Assembly: GCA_015056575.1 (NCBI GenBank)
Contig: SVGA01000002.1
Span: 62,001 to 126,000, forward strand
Length of the DNA stretch: 64,000 nt
Reading direction: 5' to 3'
From: Butyrivibrio sp.
Lineage (GTDB): Bacteria > Bacillota > Clostridia > Lachnospirales > Lachnospiraceae
Positions within the stretch are counted from its first letter, which is position 1. The number at the start of each line of letters is the position of its first letter. The position numbers and the translations under genes were made by a program. The notes beneath the pieces are model-generated. The model saw only the letters and a list, made by a program, of their open reading frames with translations, did no database searches and was not told where the DNA came from. Positions 1 to 8,548 of this stretch are shown here, one piece after another.

Positions 1-448
1 TAGTTTCTTCTGCTTTATACACCTCTAACCTACCGTTGCCCCAAATAAGATGAAAATCGTAAGTTCCTGGCGGAATATCTTCGCCTATCTTATATATGCC
101 TTGTGGCAACTGATTCTTTTTAAGCTCTGGTGCTTTTTCTTGCTTTGACGCTTCGGCGGCTTCCGTAGGCATATCCATGGCCATCTGCAATAATCTGTCA
201 CATATATCTGTACCGGAATCCGCTTTTACAATATCTTTCTTGCCGTCTTTATATGTAACACTAAAGGTATATGTGCATCCAGACGGTTCGTTATTTCCGT
301 CCATAAAAACAACATCAGGGTTCAATATGGATTCACCAAACACAAGACCTGCTTTAGCTTTACTTTTCGAATAATTCTGAGTTTGCTCAAGAATTACTAC
401 GCTTGATATATTTTCAAAAATAATATCCTGCTTTTTGAAAAGTCCCAT
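1..448 (-). CDS. Hypothetical protein, 3' part beyond the window edge
   Basis: The frame opens at an ATG at 448 behind a GGAGGAG ribosome-binding site and stays open to base 1, so at least 149 residues are present and the C-terminus is missing. The start reads MGLFKKQD, the same MGLF opening as the 51-residue protein at 962-1117, and no signal peptide or membrane segment is visible. Residues about 114-131 (LPQGIYKIGEDIPPGTYDF) carry the short G-x-Y-x-x-G-x-D-I-P-P-G-x-Y pattern seen in small beta domains of Firmicutes surface or cytosolic proteins. It is the last visible gene of a minus-strand series starting at 1117. I do not recognise the family and assign no function. Confidence 0.75.
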   Translation of the reverse strand, partial: MGLFKKQDIIFENISSVVILEQTQNYSKSKAKAGLVFGESILNPDVVFMDGNNEPSGCTYTFSVTYKDGKKDIVKADSGTDICDRLLQMAMDMPTEAAEASKQEKAPELKKNQLPQGIYKIGEDIPPGTYDFHLIWGNGRLEVYKAEET

Positions 449-461
449 GCTTCTCCTCCTA

Positions 462-515
462 TTATTTCTTAAATATCTTCTTAAATAATGACTCGATACG
501 ACCTATTAACTCCAT
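462..515 (-). CDS. Candidate 17-residue amphipathic peptide
   Basis: A complete short frame, ATG at 515 to TAA at 462, begins on the base after the stop codon of the membrane protein at 516-953 and ends 13 bases before the ATG of the next gene. AGGAAAG precedes it at a usable distance. The peptide is MELIGRIESLFKKIFKK: Leu, Ile and Phe alternate with Lys and Arg so that a helix would have one hydrophobic and one basic face, as in phenol-soluble-modulin-like or small toxin peptides. The tight packing between two genes argues for translation. Length alone cannot exclude a chance frame. Confidence 0.4.
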   Translation of the reverse strand: MELIGRIESLFKKIFKK

Positions 516-953
516 TTATTCTTTCCTGTATGATGTAACACCATCTTTAGTGTATTTCTTATATCCGCTTGCTTTAATCTGCTGTATTGTAGGCGGTCTG
601 CTTTCATCCCTTCCTTCAAGTGTCACGTCTGTAAACAGTGAAAGTTCAAGAAGTATAAAGACTACGATTGCAGCTATCCTAAGGATTATCCTTACAATCG
701 GATGTCCTATATGCGCAAGCAAACTCCATGCAGTAAAGCAATTCATAAACCCTGCGGCTCCTGCCGGAATTATTACTATCTTTGGAATAAATTCCAAAAT
801 TCCAAAAATGATAATAAATGCAATCTGCACCGGTATCCTTATCCCACCTTCAATATGCAGTTTGTCTACAATAGCTATACTGTATATAAATGCTGCAAAG
901 AGGTTAAATATAGCTATTCCTATTGTTCCCGCGTTTAATGGTTTCGATCTCAT
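516..953 (-). CDS. Small integral membrane protein, unknown function
   Basis: A 145-residue protein with about four hydrophobic segments (residues roughly 8-30, 38-64, 66-82 and 86-107) and a soluble C-terminal tail of about 38 residues rich in Lys, Tyr and Ser. No signal-peptidase site is evident, so it is probably a polytopic inner-membrane protein. It lies 8 bases downstream of the 51-residue gene at 962-1117 and directly abuts the 17-residue peptide, which suggests one transcript running leftward. No catalytic motif is recognisable. The open frame on the opposite strand over the same bases is a shadow. Confidence 0.7.
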   Translation of the reverse strand: MRSKPLNAGTIGIAIFNLFAAFIYSIAIVDKLHIEGGIRIPVQIAFIIIFGILEFIPKIVIIPAGAAGFMNCFTAWSLLAHIGHPIVRIILRIAAIVVFILLELSLFTDVTLEGRDESRPPTIQQIKASGYKKYTKDGVTSYRKE

Positions 954-961
954 ATACTCCC

Positions 962-1117
962 TTAAAAGATTCCGAACAATCCTTTTTTCTTGTCTTTATC
1001 CTTATCCGGACCTTTGTCCTTCCCCTTTTTCTTCCTATCGTTCTTTTCTTCTTCGTCCAGCATTTCCATCATGAAAAGATCATCAATCACATCATCGTCA
1101 TTATCAAATAATCCCAT
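962..1117 (-). CDS. 51-residue charged small protein
   Basis: ATG at 1117 follows GGAGGTAAGCT, a strong ribosome-binding site, and the frame closes at TAA 962-964. The N-terminal half is acidic (MGLFDNDDDVIDD, then EMLDEEE). The C-terminal half is dominated by Lys, Asp and Gly (KKKGKDKGPDKDKDKKK) and ends in a hydrophobic GLFGIF. Such polarity suggests a natively unfolded or partner-binding protein. It is the first gene of the leftward series that includes the membrane protein 8 bases downstream. No known family is recognised. Confidence 0.65.
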   Translation of the reverse strand: MGLFDNDDDVIDDLFMMEMLDEEEKNDRKKKGKDKGPDKDKDKKKGLFGIF

Positions 1118-1212
1118 AGCTTACCTCCAGTTAGGTACACTGACCCATGATTTTACATGTGTTTTATGTTTCTACTGTAATGGTAGCAGATAGGGTGTCC
1201 TAAAAAACGGAC

Positions 1213-2232
1213 TTATAACGTCTCATTTAGTCTTTTAAGCACATAATCTGCAAATTCTTTTGTGAGCTGGAACGGACTTCCATAGCTGATGGCATTCAAA
1301 TTATCCTTCCCTCGCATGGTCACATGATCTTCTTCATGCAGACGGTGTATTATAAAATCCTCCGGCAATTCTAATGTTTTTATTTCTTCCTGCCACCATT
1401 TCTTACTAAAATCCGGTGTCAGACAACGAAGCATATATTTATATGGCCATTTATCCCATGTATCTTCTATATATTCCTCAGGTATATCTTCGAGTACCAT
1501 ATAAATTCCCACTACTAAGCCATGCTCTTTGGCATGAATCACCATAACATCACCTTTATGATATGTGGCTTTTTTGAATCCAAGCTTCACATCATCCACA
1601 AATGGCTTCTTAGGATGAGGCTTTCCATCTCTCCCGATTGTCTTAAGAAAGTACCTTGTTTCCTTTGTCTTTTCAGACCGCACAAACTTTGCAGATTTAA
1701 ATGACGGTTTTTCTTGCTTTGGATGCTTCTTCTTAAACTCCTGTGCCTTCCCATAAAGGTAAGACAGATATGCCGCTGAAAGTGTATGTGCAACATTGTT
1801 TCTCACATTCTTAAGCATTTCATTTTGGAGAGTTTCGTCCTCTATTAAAATGCCGTACTCAATATTCTTAGTAAGTCCCTTTGTTGTAAAATTCGCTGAG
1901 GCGGTGACAAATCCTGTTGCCTTTTCTCCTTTATAAAAGAGATAAACTTTCCCGTGTAACCCGTCGTCATAAAACATACTAAGAGAAATGCTTTCCTTCT
2001 CGCAGTACTTCTGGAGCCTTGATAAAGCCTCTATGATTTCTACGCCCATGTCAAAGCCATCAATGTTTGTGTACACATAAAGATTCTTTATGGTTGGCAT
2101 TTCCTCAATGATCTTCTCTATATCAGAAGCCAAGAAAGGTGATACCAGATAAAATGTATCTGACTTTTCAGCCAATGCTAAAAGTTCCTCTTTATGGTTA
2201 AAGCCACCATTCCATGTAATTTCCACATTCAT
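1213..2232 (-). CDS. PLD-superfamily nuclease (NgoFVII-like)
   Basis: A 339-residue protein with a single phospholipase-D-type active site: H93-x-K95 followed by S112-x-N114 and E125 within a hydrophobic beta-strand context. This is the arrangement of PLD-family nucleases that work as dimers, such as the NgoFVII/BfiI restriction enzymes, so a phosphodiesterase acting on DNA is likely. The C-terminal third (about 185-339) is a separate, probably nucleic-acid-binding region with many aromatics. It is the last gene of the XRE, nitroreductase, nuclease operon, 12 bases after the nitroreductase stop. No companion methyltransferase is nearby, so ordinary restriction-modification is unlikely. A defence role is an inference. 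Confidence 0.75.
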   Translation of the reverse strand: MNVEITWNGGFNHKEELLALAEKSDTFYLVSPFLASDIEKIIEEMPTIKNLYVYTNIDGFDMGVEIIEALSRLQKYCEKESISLSMFYDDGLHGKVYLFYKGEKATGFVTASANFTTKGLTKNIEYGILIEDETLQNEMLKNVRNNVAHTLSAAYLSYLYGKAQEFKKKHPKQEKPSFKSAKFVRSEKTKETRYFLKTIGRDGKPHPKKPFVDDVKLGFKKATYHKGDVMVIHAKEHGLVVGIYMVLEDIPEEYIEDTWDKWPYKYMLRCLTPDFSKKWWQEEIKTLELPEDFIIHRLHEEDHVTMRGKDNLNAISYGSPFQLTKEFADYVLKRLNETL

Positions 2233-2244
2233 ACCATCACATCC

Positions 2245-2904
2245 TTAGATCGGAAAGCTTTTCTCTGCTCCTATTTCAAAATGACATCTTACAATTCCAA
2301 GGTCTACCTGACTAAAAATGCCACCCTTATCCACGAAATCCACACTTTCATCCTCATTTAGTCGGATTGTAAACTTCTGCTGGTTGATAGCGGTAGGTGC
2401 TAAAAGTGCCATATCAACGCCTTTATTAAACCAGTAGGGCCTATCACCCTTTGCTTCAATTACCTGCTCAGGACTCTTTGACTTATGGGGCTTACCCTTA
2501 TCTTTCCCATATCCTACGGCAATGCTGATTACAAGCTTTTCGCCATCTCCAACCTCAGCACCGATATTTTTCTCATTAAAGGTTCCAGCCCAACAGGTAT
2601 TAAGCCCAAGCTCCTGAATGAAAAGCACAAGCTTTTCTCCATAGTACCCGACTCTCTGCTCCAAAGTTTCATCATCGATTCCTACACAGGCAATAACACT
2701 CGGTGCAGATCCAAGCCCTGCAACTTTGTTAAAGAGCTTATTATAGGTCTTTCCGGCATCCTCCATAAATTGCAAATGAAGATTCCCTTCCTTGTTAAGC
2801 TCTTCAATCTTAGCTCTGATCTTTTCGACCTTATCAGCTTCGATTTTTTTTGCTTCATAATTTCTTACGGAATGTCTTTCTTTGATTGCATCTATCTCAC
2901 TCAT
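2245..2904 (-). CDS. Nitroreductase-like flavoprotein
   Basis: A 219-residue protein opening with IKERHSVRNYE, the FMN-binding R-x-S-x-R signature of the nitroreductase superfamily. Later segments such as LGLNTCWAGTF and ISIAVGYG match the putative-nitroreductase subgroup (TM1586-like), which binds FMN as a single-chain pseudo-dimer. The expected reaction is NAD(P)H-dependent reduction of an unknown acceptor in the cytosol. Its start overlaps the XRE regulator stop by 4 bases and the PLD nuclease follows 12 bases on, so the three are translationally coupled. A redox enzyme locked between a regulator and a nuclease is unusual. It could be a sensor or cofactor enzyme rather than a metabolic one. 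Confidence 0.8.
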   Translation of the reverse strand: MSEIDAIKERHSVRNYEAKKIEADKVEKIRAKIEELNKEGNLHLQFMEDAGKTYNKLFNKVAGLGSAPSVIACVGIDDETLEQRVGYYGEKLVLFIQELGLNTCWAGTFNEKNIGAEVGDGEKLVISIAVGYGKDKGKPHKSKSPEQVIEAKGDRPYWFNKGVDMALLAPTAINQQKFTIRLNEDESVDFVDKGGIFSQVDLGIVRCHFEIGAEKSFPI

Positions 2905-3611
2905 TGGTTCTCTCCTATGGCAAATGGACGTATATTGTCCTCATTTTTTATCGTAATATCCGTACTGATACTGGTCTTTATGCTGACTTCATCTATAATC
3001 TCCTGCCCAAGTACCCTGACTACGGACATGTACAGGGAGATTAGCGGAAGCTCGATAGCCTTTAATGTTTCAAAGATGCCTGCATCATCTGTCACAAAGC
3101 TGACCTTGCTGCCGGGTGTGAACTTCGGCTGGTTCATGATGATGTTCTGAATCTCATCCTTTGTGATATCCGCCTTTGTTACAGGCACAAAGAACCACTT
3201 ATTTACTTCATTTCTTTCTATGATGATCTCAAAAGGCTCGTTATCCTTATATCCCTTGGACTCGATTTTCCAATCATAGCTACTATTTGCCATACCAAGA
3301 AATACCGGATGGAAGAAGTCTTTCCTTGCTGCACCAACTGGTCTATCATCCTTATACTTTTCAGCATCATATCCTGCGGCAATAAGAAGCTCTTCATAGC
3401 TTACCGTCTTTGTAGCTACCGCAATCTTCTTTATGGTTCCGATGGTCGGAGCATCTGAAAGCTTTCCGTTAGCATACTTATTAAGGTAGGCATATGAAAG
3501 CCCGGTATCCTGACAAAACTCAGCCTGGCTCCTATCGCCCCTTGCCTTTATGATCACTTCTCTAAAAACTTCTTTATCAAATGGAAAATCTGTCAGTTCT
3601 TTTCTACGCAT
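2901..3611 (-). CDS. XRE-family regulator with C-terminal sensor-like domain
   Basis: I choose the ATG at 3611 (MRRKELTDFPFD), 8 bases after GAGG, over the TTG one codon upstream. Residues about 15-75 form a Cro/C1-type helix-turn-helix (SQAEFCQDTGLSYAYLNKYA, then an IGTIKKIAVA segment). Residues 100-236 form a second domain of alternating strands and helices that I do not recognise and which may sense a ligand or DNA damage. The gene heads the nitroreductase-nuclease operon and is divergent from the recombinase operon. The heptamer-rich region between them is the obvious place for its operators, so it may control both directions. Confidence 0.8.
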   Translation of the reverse strand: MRRKELTDFPFDKEVFREVIIKARGDRSQAEFCQDTGLSYAYLNKYANGKLSDAPTIGTIKKIAVATKTVSYEELLIAAGYDAEKYKDDRPVGAARKDFFHPVFLGMANSSYDWKIESKGYKDNEPFEIIIERNEVNKWFFVPVTKADITKDEIQNIIMNQPKFTPGSKVSFVTDDAGIFETLKAIELPLISLYMSVVRVLGQEIIDEVSIKTSISTDITIKNEDNIRPFAIGENQ

Positions 3612-3930
3612 CAAATATTCCTCTTAAAAATAAGTACAATAGTACAGCGTTTATTCTAACATAAAACACACTATTTTTCCAGCTTTTTATGTTCTATAAG
3701 CATCAGTTTACACATCCGTTTAAGTTCTATTTGAGTTTTATTTTGTTATAAAACATATTTTTCTCTTGACATACTGTGTTCTATGTGTTTTATTATTGCA
3801 TAGAACATATTTTATGTGTTTGCAATTAAGTTTTATTGCGACTTATACATTTTTACATAAAATTTGTATTTCCTGTTTCGGATTACGTGTTTTATGTCCC
3901 ACATACCTTATGAAAGGAGGAAGCGAGTCT
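3612..3930. promoter_or_regulatory. Divergent control region with clustered GTTTTAT/GTTCTAT heptamers
   Basis: This 319-bp gene-free stretch holds about ten heptamers GTTTTAT or GTTCTAT on both strands between 3659 and 3898, for example at 3661, 3691, 3724, 3735, 3747, 3779, 3787, 3801, 3829 and 3889. Two form a perfect 9-bp inverted repeat, TGTTCTATG at 3777-3785 and CATAGAACA at 3799-3807, centred on a promoter -10 region. Longer versions (GTGTTTTATGTT) occur at 3659-3670 and, outside the region, near 1157 and 13491. They could be recombinase arm sites, operators for the XRE protein, or both. Confidence 0.6.
3766..3796 (+). promoter_or_regulatory. Probable sigma-A promoter of the recombinase operon
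   Basis: A consensus -35 TTGACA at 3766-3771 is followed 17-19 bases later by TTTATT/TATTAT at 3789-3796. The 9-bp inverted repeat TGTTCTATG/CATAGAACA straddles the -10 element, so a bound repressor would block transcription. The first recombinase start codon lies about 135 bases downstream. Confidence 0.55.
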
Positions 3931-5037
3931 ATGAAATATACTTCCGGCTCTGTCAAAAAAGGCAGACGAACCTACTACTACATAAAAAATACCGAAACAG
4001 GACAGATCGAGCCCCAGTGCACCAAATACCTAAAGCACAAGGTCATGCAAAACAGAGCTGCAAACACTGTGATCAGGATTGCAGGGATCCTTCCCTTTTA
4101 TATGGATTTCTTAGCAGATAGGGATTTAACTCTTTCTTCTGTAGCTGCCATGAAATTTGCAGACCAGTCGGAGCACTTTTATGAGTTTCTTATGTATGTA
4201 AAATCCGGAGCCCACACCGGTTCCTACAAGGAAGTTAAGAATAATACGGCAAACTCATACCTGCAGGCAGTATTCGGGCTATATTCATTCCTTCACAGAA
4301 ATGGAGAACTTCCATACCTTTCCGTCCTTGATGACAGAAACTTCTCATATGTTACACCGGTCGGAACTGCGGTTAGTTCTTCTTTTCTTACCTATGACGG
4401 GTACTTAAAGAAAAACGAACATACCGCCCGGATTGCTACAAAGGAAGACATTCAGAAAATCCTCTCTGCCTGCACCTGCAACAGAGACAAGCTCCTGATC
4501 ATGATTATGGAAGAAACCGGGCTTCGAATCGGTGAGGCTCTTGGAATCGAATATACGGAAGACATTGATTTTGAAAAGAAAAGAATCTTTGTAAGATACC
4601 GTGATGCAAACGCCAACAGAGCCTTTGCCAAGAATGCAGAAGAAAGATTCATGAAGATATCAGATGCCACGTTTTCCCTGATAAATGTCTATTTATCTGA
4701 GAATGCTGAGCTTTTTGAAAAGACGGACTATCTATTTATCGTCCTTCATGGAGCTACAAGGGGTAAGCCCCTTACTGCCAATACCTTTTATTCGACCCTG
4801 GAAAATATCGGAAAGAAATGTGGTGTTAAAGTCACAAACCACATGCTCCGTCACTACTTTGCTGATGAGAGGCGCAAAGCCAACTGGCCAATCGTCGAAA
4901 TCTCAAAGGCTTTAGGACACAAAAATATTGCAACGACTGAAAATTACCTGCATGTAACACCGCGTGAAATTGAGGATGCTCAGGACATCTACCTGAAAAA
5001 TAACACATCAGGCGTTAATGTATCAGATTTCCTCTAA
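3931..5037 (+). CDS. Tyrosine recombinase 1, Tn554 TnpA-like
   Basis: A 368-residue tyrosine recombinase. The ATG at 3931 sits 10 bases after AAAGGAGG; the frame is open further upstream, but that part has no ribosome-binding site and reads as low-complexity intergenic DNA. The SAM-like core-binding domain spans about residues 45-150. Catalytic residues are visible in the second half: R199 in ETGLRIGEAL, H304-x-x-R307 in HMLRHYF, H330 in LGHKNI and the nucleophile Y339 in TTENYLH. The length matches TnpA of Tn554 (about 361). Followed closely by two more recombinases, it should cut and rejoin element ends together with them. Confidence 0.88.
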   Translation: MKYTSGSVKKGRRTYYYIKNTETGQIEPQCTKYLKHKVMQNRAANTVIRIAGILPFYMDFLADRDLTLSSVAAMKFADQSEHFYEFLMYVKSGAHTGSYKEVKNNTANSYLQAVFGLYSFLHRNGELPYLSVLDDRNFSYVTPVGTAVSSSFLTYDGYLKKNEHTARIATKEDIQKILSACTCNRDKLLIMIMEETGLRIGEALGIEYTEDIDFEKKRIFVRYRDANANRAFAKNAEERFMKISDATFSLINVYLSENAELFEKTDYLFIVLHGATRGKPLTANTFYSTLENIGKKCGVKVTNHMLRHYFADERRKANWPIVEISKALGHKNIATTENYLHVTPREIEDAQDIYLKNNTSGVNVSDFL

Positions 5038-5174
5038 GCCGATCTTAACCTTTTTATTTGCCTTGTAAAGCCTTACGCACGCAGTCTTTACTTCTTGACA
5101 AGGCTCCTAAAAAGGGGTTTTGGCACCTAAGAGGAAAATGGATAAAAATACGTATTTACGGGAAAGGAGGCAGT

Positions 5175-7064
5175 ATGGCTGCTTTAAGAGTCTTAAGAAG
5201 TGAAAATGGTCTATATGAAGAGCTCATACTCTCGCCTTCTATTCTTGGAAAACGAGTTGATTTCCTATACGACTTTTTGTCCTCACGCGGAATATCTTCT
5301 CTTTCAGAAGTATCTGTAGATACCCTAAAGGCATTTATATCCCACACACGCCGAGAATTTGCTTTCTCGCCAAAGCAGTTTTCAGCCTACAAGGGAGACC
5401 TTGAAACTATCTGCTTTGCTTACCTTAAAAGCTCAGGACATCCTTTTACTTCTCTTTCCTATGCTGAAAATGCTATCGGAAGAAAGGCACTTACTTTTCT
5501 TTATGCCCTTGGGATCACTTCTCTTTCTGAGATTACTGCTGATACAAGAAAAGCATATGAGGAATACCTTGAATTATCTGTTCCTTCAAAGGTAATCGAA
5601 TACATCAAATACCTTGACCGAATGGTCTTATCTGAAATCGAAAAGATTACCTTTGTAAGAGAGCCAGCCTATGAAAACAAGCTGTTTTACCTTGTTTACT
5701 ATCCGGACATAAAGGTTGCAAAAAGGTTCTACTACACAGCACGCAAGGAATTTTTATTCTTTGACTTTTCCCTGCCTGCACCCATCCTTATGAAAAAACA
5801 GATCTTTCGGATTCTTTTATCAGACCTGTCTGAAATAGAAAACCGCAAGAATCACTACATGGTTCAGCACTTTATAACTCCGCTCTACTATCTGTATGAC
5901 TTTTGCGTAAAAAATCAGATCCCGGACTTAAAGCAGATAACTTTAGCAGAAGAGAATGCTTTCTATGAATACCTTGATACAAACATGGATGCTATCTCTA
6001 AAAATGCTCCGCAGGTTCTTTATCGGGCAAGGAGATTTCTGTTTTTATCAGACAAAAAGCCTGACTTTTCTGCGACCTGCTGGTTTTTAGAAAGATTCAC
6101 CTTATCTGACAGAAAGAATCCTACAAGAGGAATTGAATGCTTTACTTTCGGGGATATATCAGAAGATAACCGCACCTATTTTCAGCACTACATGAAATAC
6201 CTGCTTGTGTTATCCCCAAAATACTCCCTGCAATCCTTACACGAAAAATACTATGGAGCAAAGGAGTTCATAAGATTTATAGAAAGTCGGCATACCACGC
6301 TTTCAGAGCTATCCTATTCAGACATTGAAAGCTTTATCGAATACAAGGATCAAAAGGAAGTAAGACCGGAAACATATAACAGGACGCTTACTATGCTTTC
6401 CTTTTTCCTTACAGCTTTATCTGTCAGAGAAAACCTGCTTGTGCCGTCCTTTCCTTTTGACTACTTCTACAAAAAGGCTGCTTATCTGCATCATGACAGG
6501 TCGGTTCCGGAAGATACCATAGACAGGATCTTTACAGTGCTCTCAGACTTCCCCGAAACCCTTGGACTTATGTATTTAACACTTTATTCCACAGGGCTTC
6601 GCATCAATGAAGTCTGCTCACTACGAAAGGATGCACTCTTTTCTGACAGAAGCACCAACTGGCTTTCCATTTACCAGTACAAGTTGCGCTCGGAAAAACA
6701 GATCCCGATTCCTTCAGAAGTATCAAGGCTTTTAAAAAGGCACATAGCTTCTGATGAAACCGGCTCCATCTATATCTTCCCATCCTGCAAGGATAAGGAC
6801 AAGCCCTACCAGGCAGCTACCTTTGTAAAGCAGATGCAAAAACAGCTCCTTCTATATGAGGAAACACGGGATATAAACTTTAAATCCCATGACTATCGAC
6901 ACACCATCGCAACAGACCTTCACATGTCGGGAGCTGCCATCGGAACAACAAGAGCCTTCCTTGGTCATACAAGGGATGACATGACAAAGCAGTATATTGA
7001 CCACCTGCCCGGTCACATAGACCTTCTGCAGGATGAATATTTTAAGGAGAACAATCTTTCATGA
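5175..7064 (+). CDS. Tyrosine recombinase 2, Tn554 TnpB-like
   Basis: A long recombinase, 629 residues from the ATG at 5175, which follows AAAGGAGG by 4 bases and gives almost exactly the length of Tn554 TnpB (about 630). The large N-terminal part (1-430) is helical and probably binds the element ends. The C-terminal catalytic domain has R476 (STGLRINEV), H572-x-x-R575 (HDYRHT), H598 (LGHTRDD) and Y607 as nucleophile. Its stop overlaps the start of the next recombinase by 4 bases (ATGA), indicating coupled translation and probably fixed stoichiometry in a recombination complex. Confidence 0.88.
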   Translation: MAALRVLRSENGLYEELILSPSILGKRVDFLYDFLSSRGISSLSEVSVDTLKAFISHTRREFAFSPKQFSAYKGDLETICFAYLKSSGHPFTSLSYAENAIGRKALTFLYALGITSLSEITADTRKAYEEYLELSVPSKVIEYIKYLDRMVLSEIEKITFVREPAYENKLFYLVYYPDIKVAKRFYYTARKEFLFFDFSLPAPILMKKQIFRILLSDLSEIENRKNHYMVQHFITPLYYLYDFCVKNQIPDLKQITLAEENAFYEYLDTNMDAISKNAPQVLYRARRFLFLSDKKPDFSATCWFLERFTLSDRKNPTRGIECFTFGDISEDNRTYFQHYMKYLLVLSPKYSLQSLHEKYYGAKEFIRFIESRHTTLSELSYSDIESFIEYKDQKEVRPETYNRTLTMLSFFLTALSVRENLLVPSFPFDYFYKKAAYLHHDRSVPEDTIDRIFTVLSDFPETLGLMYLTLYSTGLRINEVCSLRKDALFSDRSTNWLSIYQYKLRSEKQIPIPSEVSRLLKRHIASDETGSIYIFPSCKDKDKPYQAATFVKQMQKQLLLYEETRDINFKSHDYRHTIATDLHMSGAAIGTTRAFLGHTRDDMTKQYIDHLPGHIDLLQDEYFKENNLS

Positions 7065-8548
7065 AGCTATACTTTGGGGATCTTCCCTGCTATCAGAACT
7101 TAACACTTGATGTAATGCTAAGACCAAGCTACGAACCGGACGCATCATTTGACTTATCCAGGATGCCAAATGAATCCCTAAGACAGGCCTTTGCTGCATT
7201 CATCTTTGACAGGGCAAGCTCTCTTTCCTATTCATCCCTTCGAAGTGAAGCAACTCACTTCCACAATTTTGCCCGTTTTATAAGCGATGCCTATCCCGAC
7301 CTTCAAAGTATCACAGACATACCTTTTAATGACATGGAAAAGGAGCTGAAAAAATACCTGATAAAGCAGGGAAAGCCGCTTGTTACAAATAAGAAAAAGC
7401 GTGACCGAAAACTTCAAGGCTCGCAAAGGCACCCTGATCTTTTATACCTTCGCACAGTTTATGACTACTTTTTACCGGATGACCCAAAAGACTTTGATAG
7501 GGATAGGGATATCTGGAGGTTAGAATCAATGCCCTTTATGCTTAGAGCTTCTCCAATCGGCTGTGACACAAGGGTAAATTTTACAAAGATAAGGCAGGAT
7601 GAGATTAAGCATGAAGTTAAGGAAGGGGCTCTCTACCACTTAAAGCGCCTAGCCGTAAGGACAGTGATACAGGAAGTTGGAGCCATAAATAACCTATCGG
7701 AGTTTTTGGATAAAAACTACCCGGACATACAAACGCTTAAGGACTTTAACAGAGCTCTTCTGGAAGAATACCTATCCTACCTCTATCTCGAATGTGACAG
7801 AAGAAAAGACTATCGGGGCGAGCTTAGTAACCTAAAGAGCCTCCTTAACATCATTGGAAAGCTCCTTGGATACGACAATCTTCGGGGAATCTTTTTAAAG
7901 AGTGACTTTCAAAAGCATAAGCGCACAATCTATAAAAGTTACACTGACGAAGATATCAAGGCTCTACACCTTGGATACAAGCTCCTTGATAAGCAGACAG
8001 CAAGGCTTCTTTTGATACATGAACTTTTAGGGCTTCGCATCTCAGATACTATGACCATAAAAACAGAGAATGTCTTTCTTGGAGATAACCCTTATGTAAG
8101 GATCTCTCAGTCAAAGACCGGAAATGGCTACAACAAGAAATTAAATACTGAACTTGTCGCCCTCTTTCGTGCCTGCATTGAGGAAACTACAGAAAAATAT
8201 GGATCCTGCGAATACATCTTTGTATCAGATAAGGATCCTACAAAGCCCATGAAGTATACAACGCTTCGCTATAGGCTCTCTTCCATGATAAACACGCTTG
8301 ATCTTCGGGATTCAAACGGAAATCCCCTAACTCCAAGCACACACCTATTCAGGCACACCTATGGCAAAAAGCTCTGTGACCTCTTAAATGATGATGCCAC
8401 AATAGCAGCACTTCTTGGGCATAAGTCCATAAGCAGCGTGGCATATTACAGGCAGATGAGCCCTAAAGTACTTGCAGAAAGCACAAAACCGGTAATTGAT
8501 GCACGTAACGAAAAGATAAAGAAATTCAAGAAAGGATGGATGGAATAA
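7061..8548 (+). CDS. Tyrosine recombinase 3
   Basis: A third tyrosine recombinase of 495 residues, intermediate in size between the other two. Catalytic residues: R326 (LLGLRISDT), H428-x-x-R431 (HLFRHTYG), H454 (LGHKSI) and Y462/Y463 (VAYYRQM). All three enzymes in the operon therefore keep complete active sites. Tn554 itself has only two recombinases, so a third places this element with recombinase-in-trio-like arrangements while keeping a Tn554-type helper. The gene overlaps the preceding one by 4 bases and shares its TAATG stop/start with the following helper gene. Confidence 0.85.
   Translation: MKLYFGDLPCYQNLTLDVMLRPSYEPDASFDLSRMPNESLRQAFAAFIFDRASSLSYSSLRSEATHFHNFARFISDAYPDLQSITDIPFNDMEKELKKYLIKQGKPLVTNKKKRDRKLQGSQRHPDLLYLRTVYDYFLPDDPKDFDRDRDIWRLESMPFMLRASPIGCDTRVNFTKIRQDEIKHEVKEGALYHLKRLAVRTVIQEVGAINNLSEFLDKNYPDIQTLKDFNRALLEEYLSYLYLECDRRKDYRGELSNLKSLLNIIGKLLGYDNLRGIFLKSDFQKHKRTIYKSYTDEDIKALHLGYKLLDKQTARLLLIHELLGLRISDTMTIKTENVFLGDNPYVRISQSKTGNGYNKKLNTELVALFRACIEETTEKYGSCEYIFVSDKDPTKPMKYTTLRYRLSSMINTLDLRDSNGNPLTPSTHLFRHTYGKKLCDLLNDDATIAALLGHKSISSVAYYRQMSPKVLAESTKPVIDARNEKIKKFKKGWME

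Noticed and set aside
550..1074. Plus-strand 174-codon frame
   Set aside because: It is antiparallel to a membrane protein and a charged small protein with better start sites. Its composition is what a reverse-complemented membrane gene gives.
1118..1212. Terminator of the PLD-nuclease operon at GTCC-TAAAAAAC-GGAC
   Set aside because: The stem is only 4-5 bp, too weak to list as a feature.
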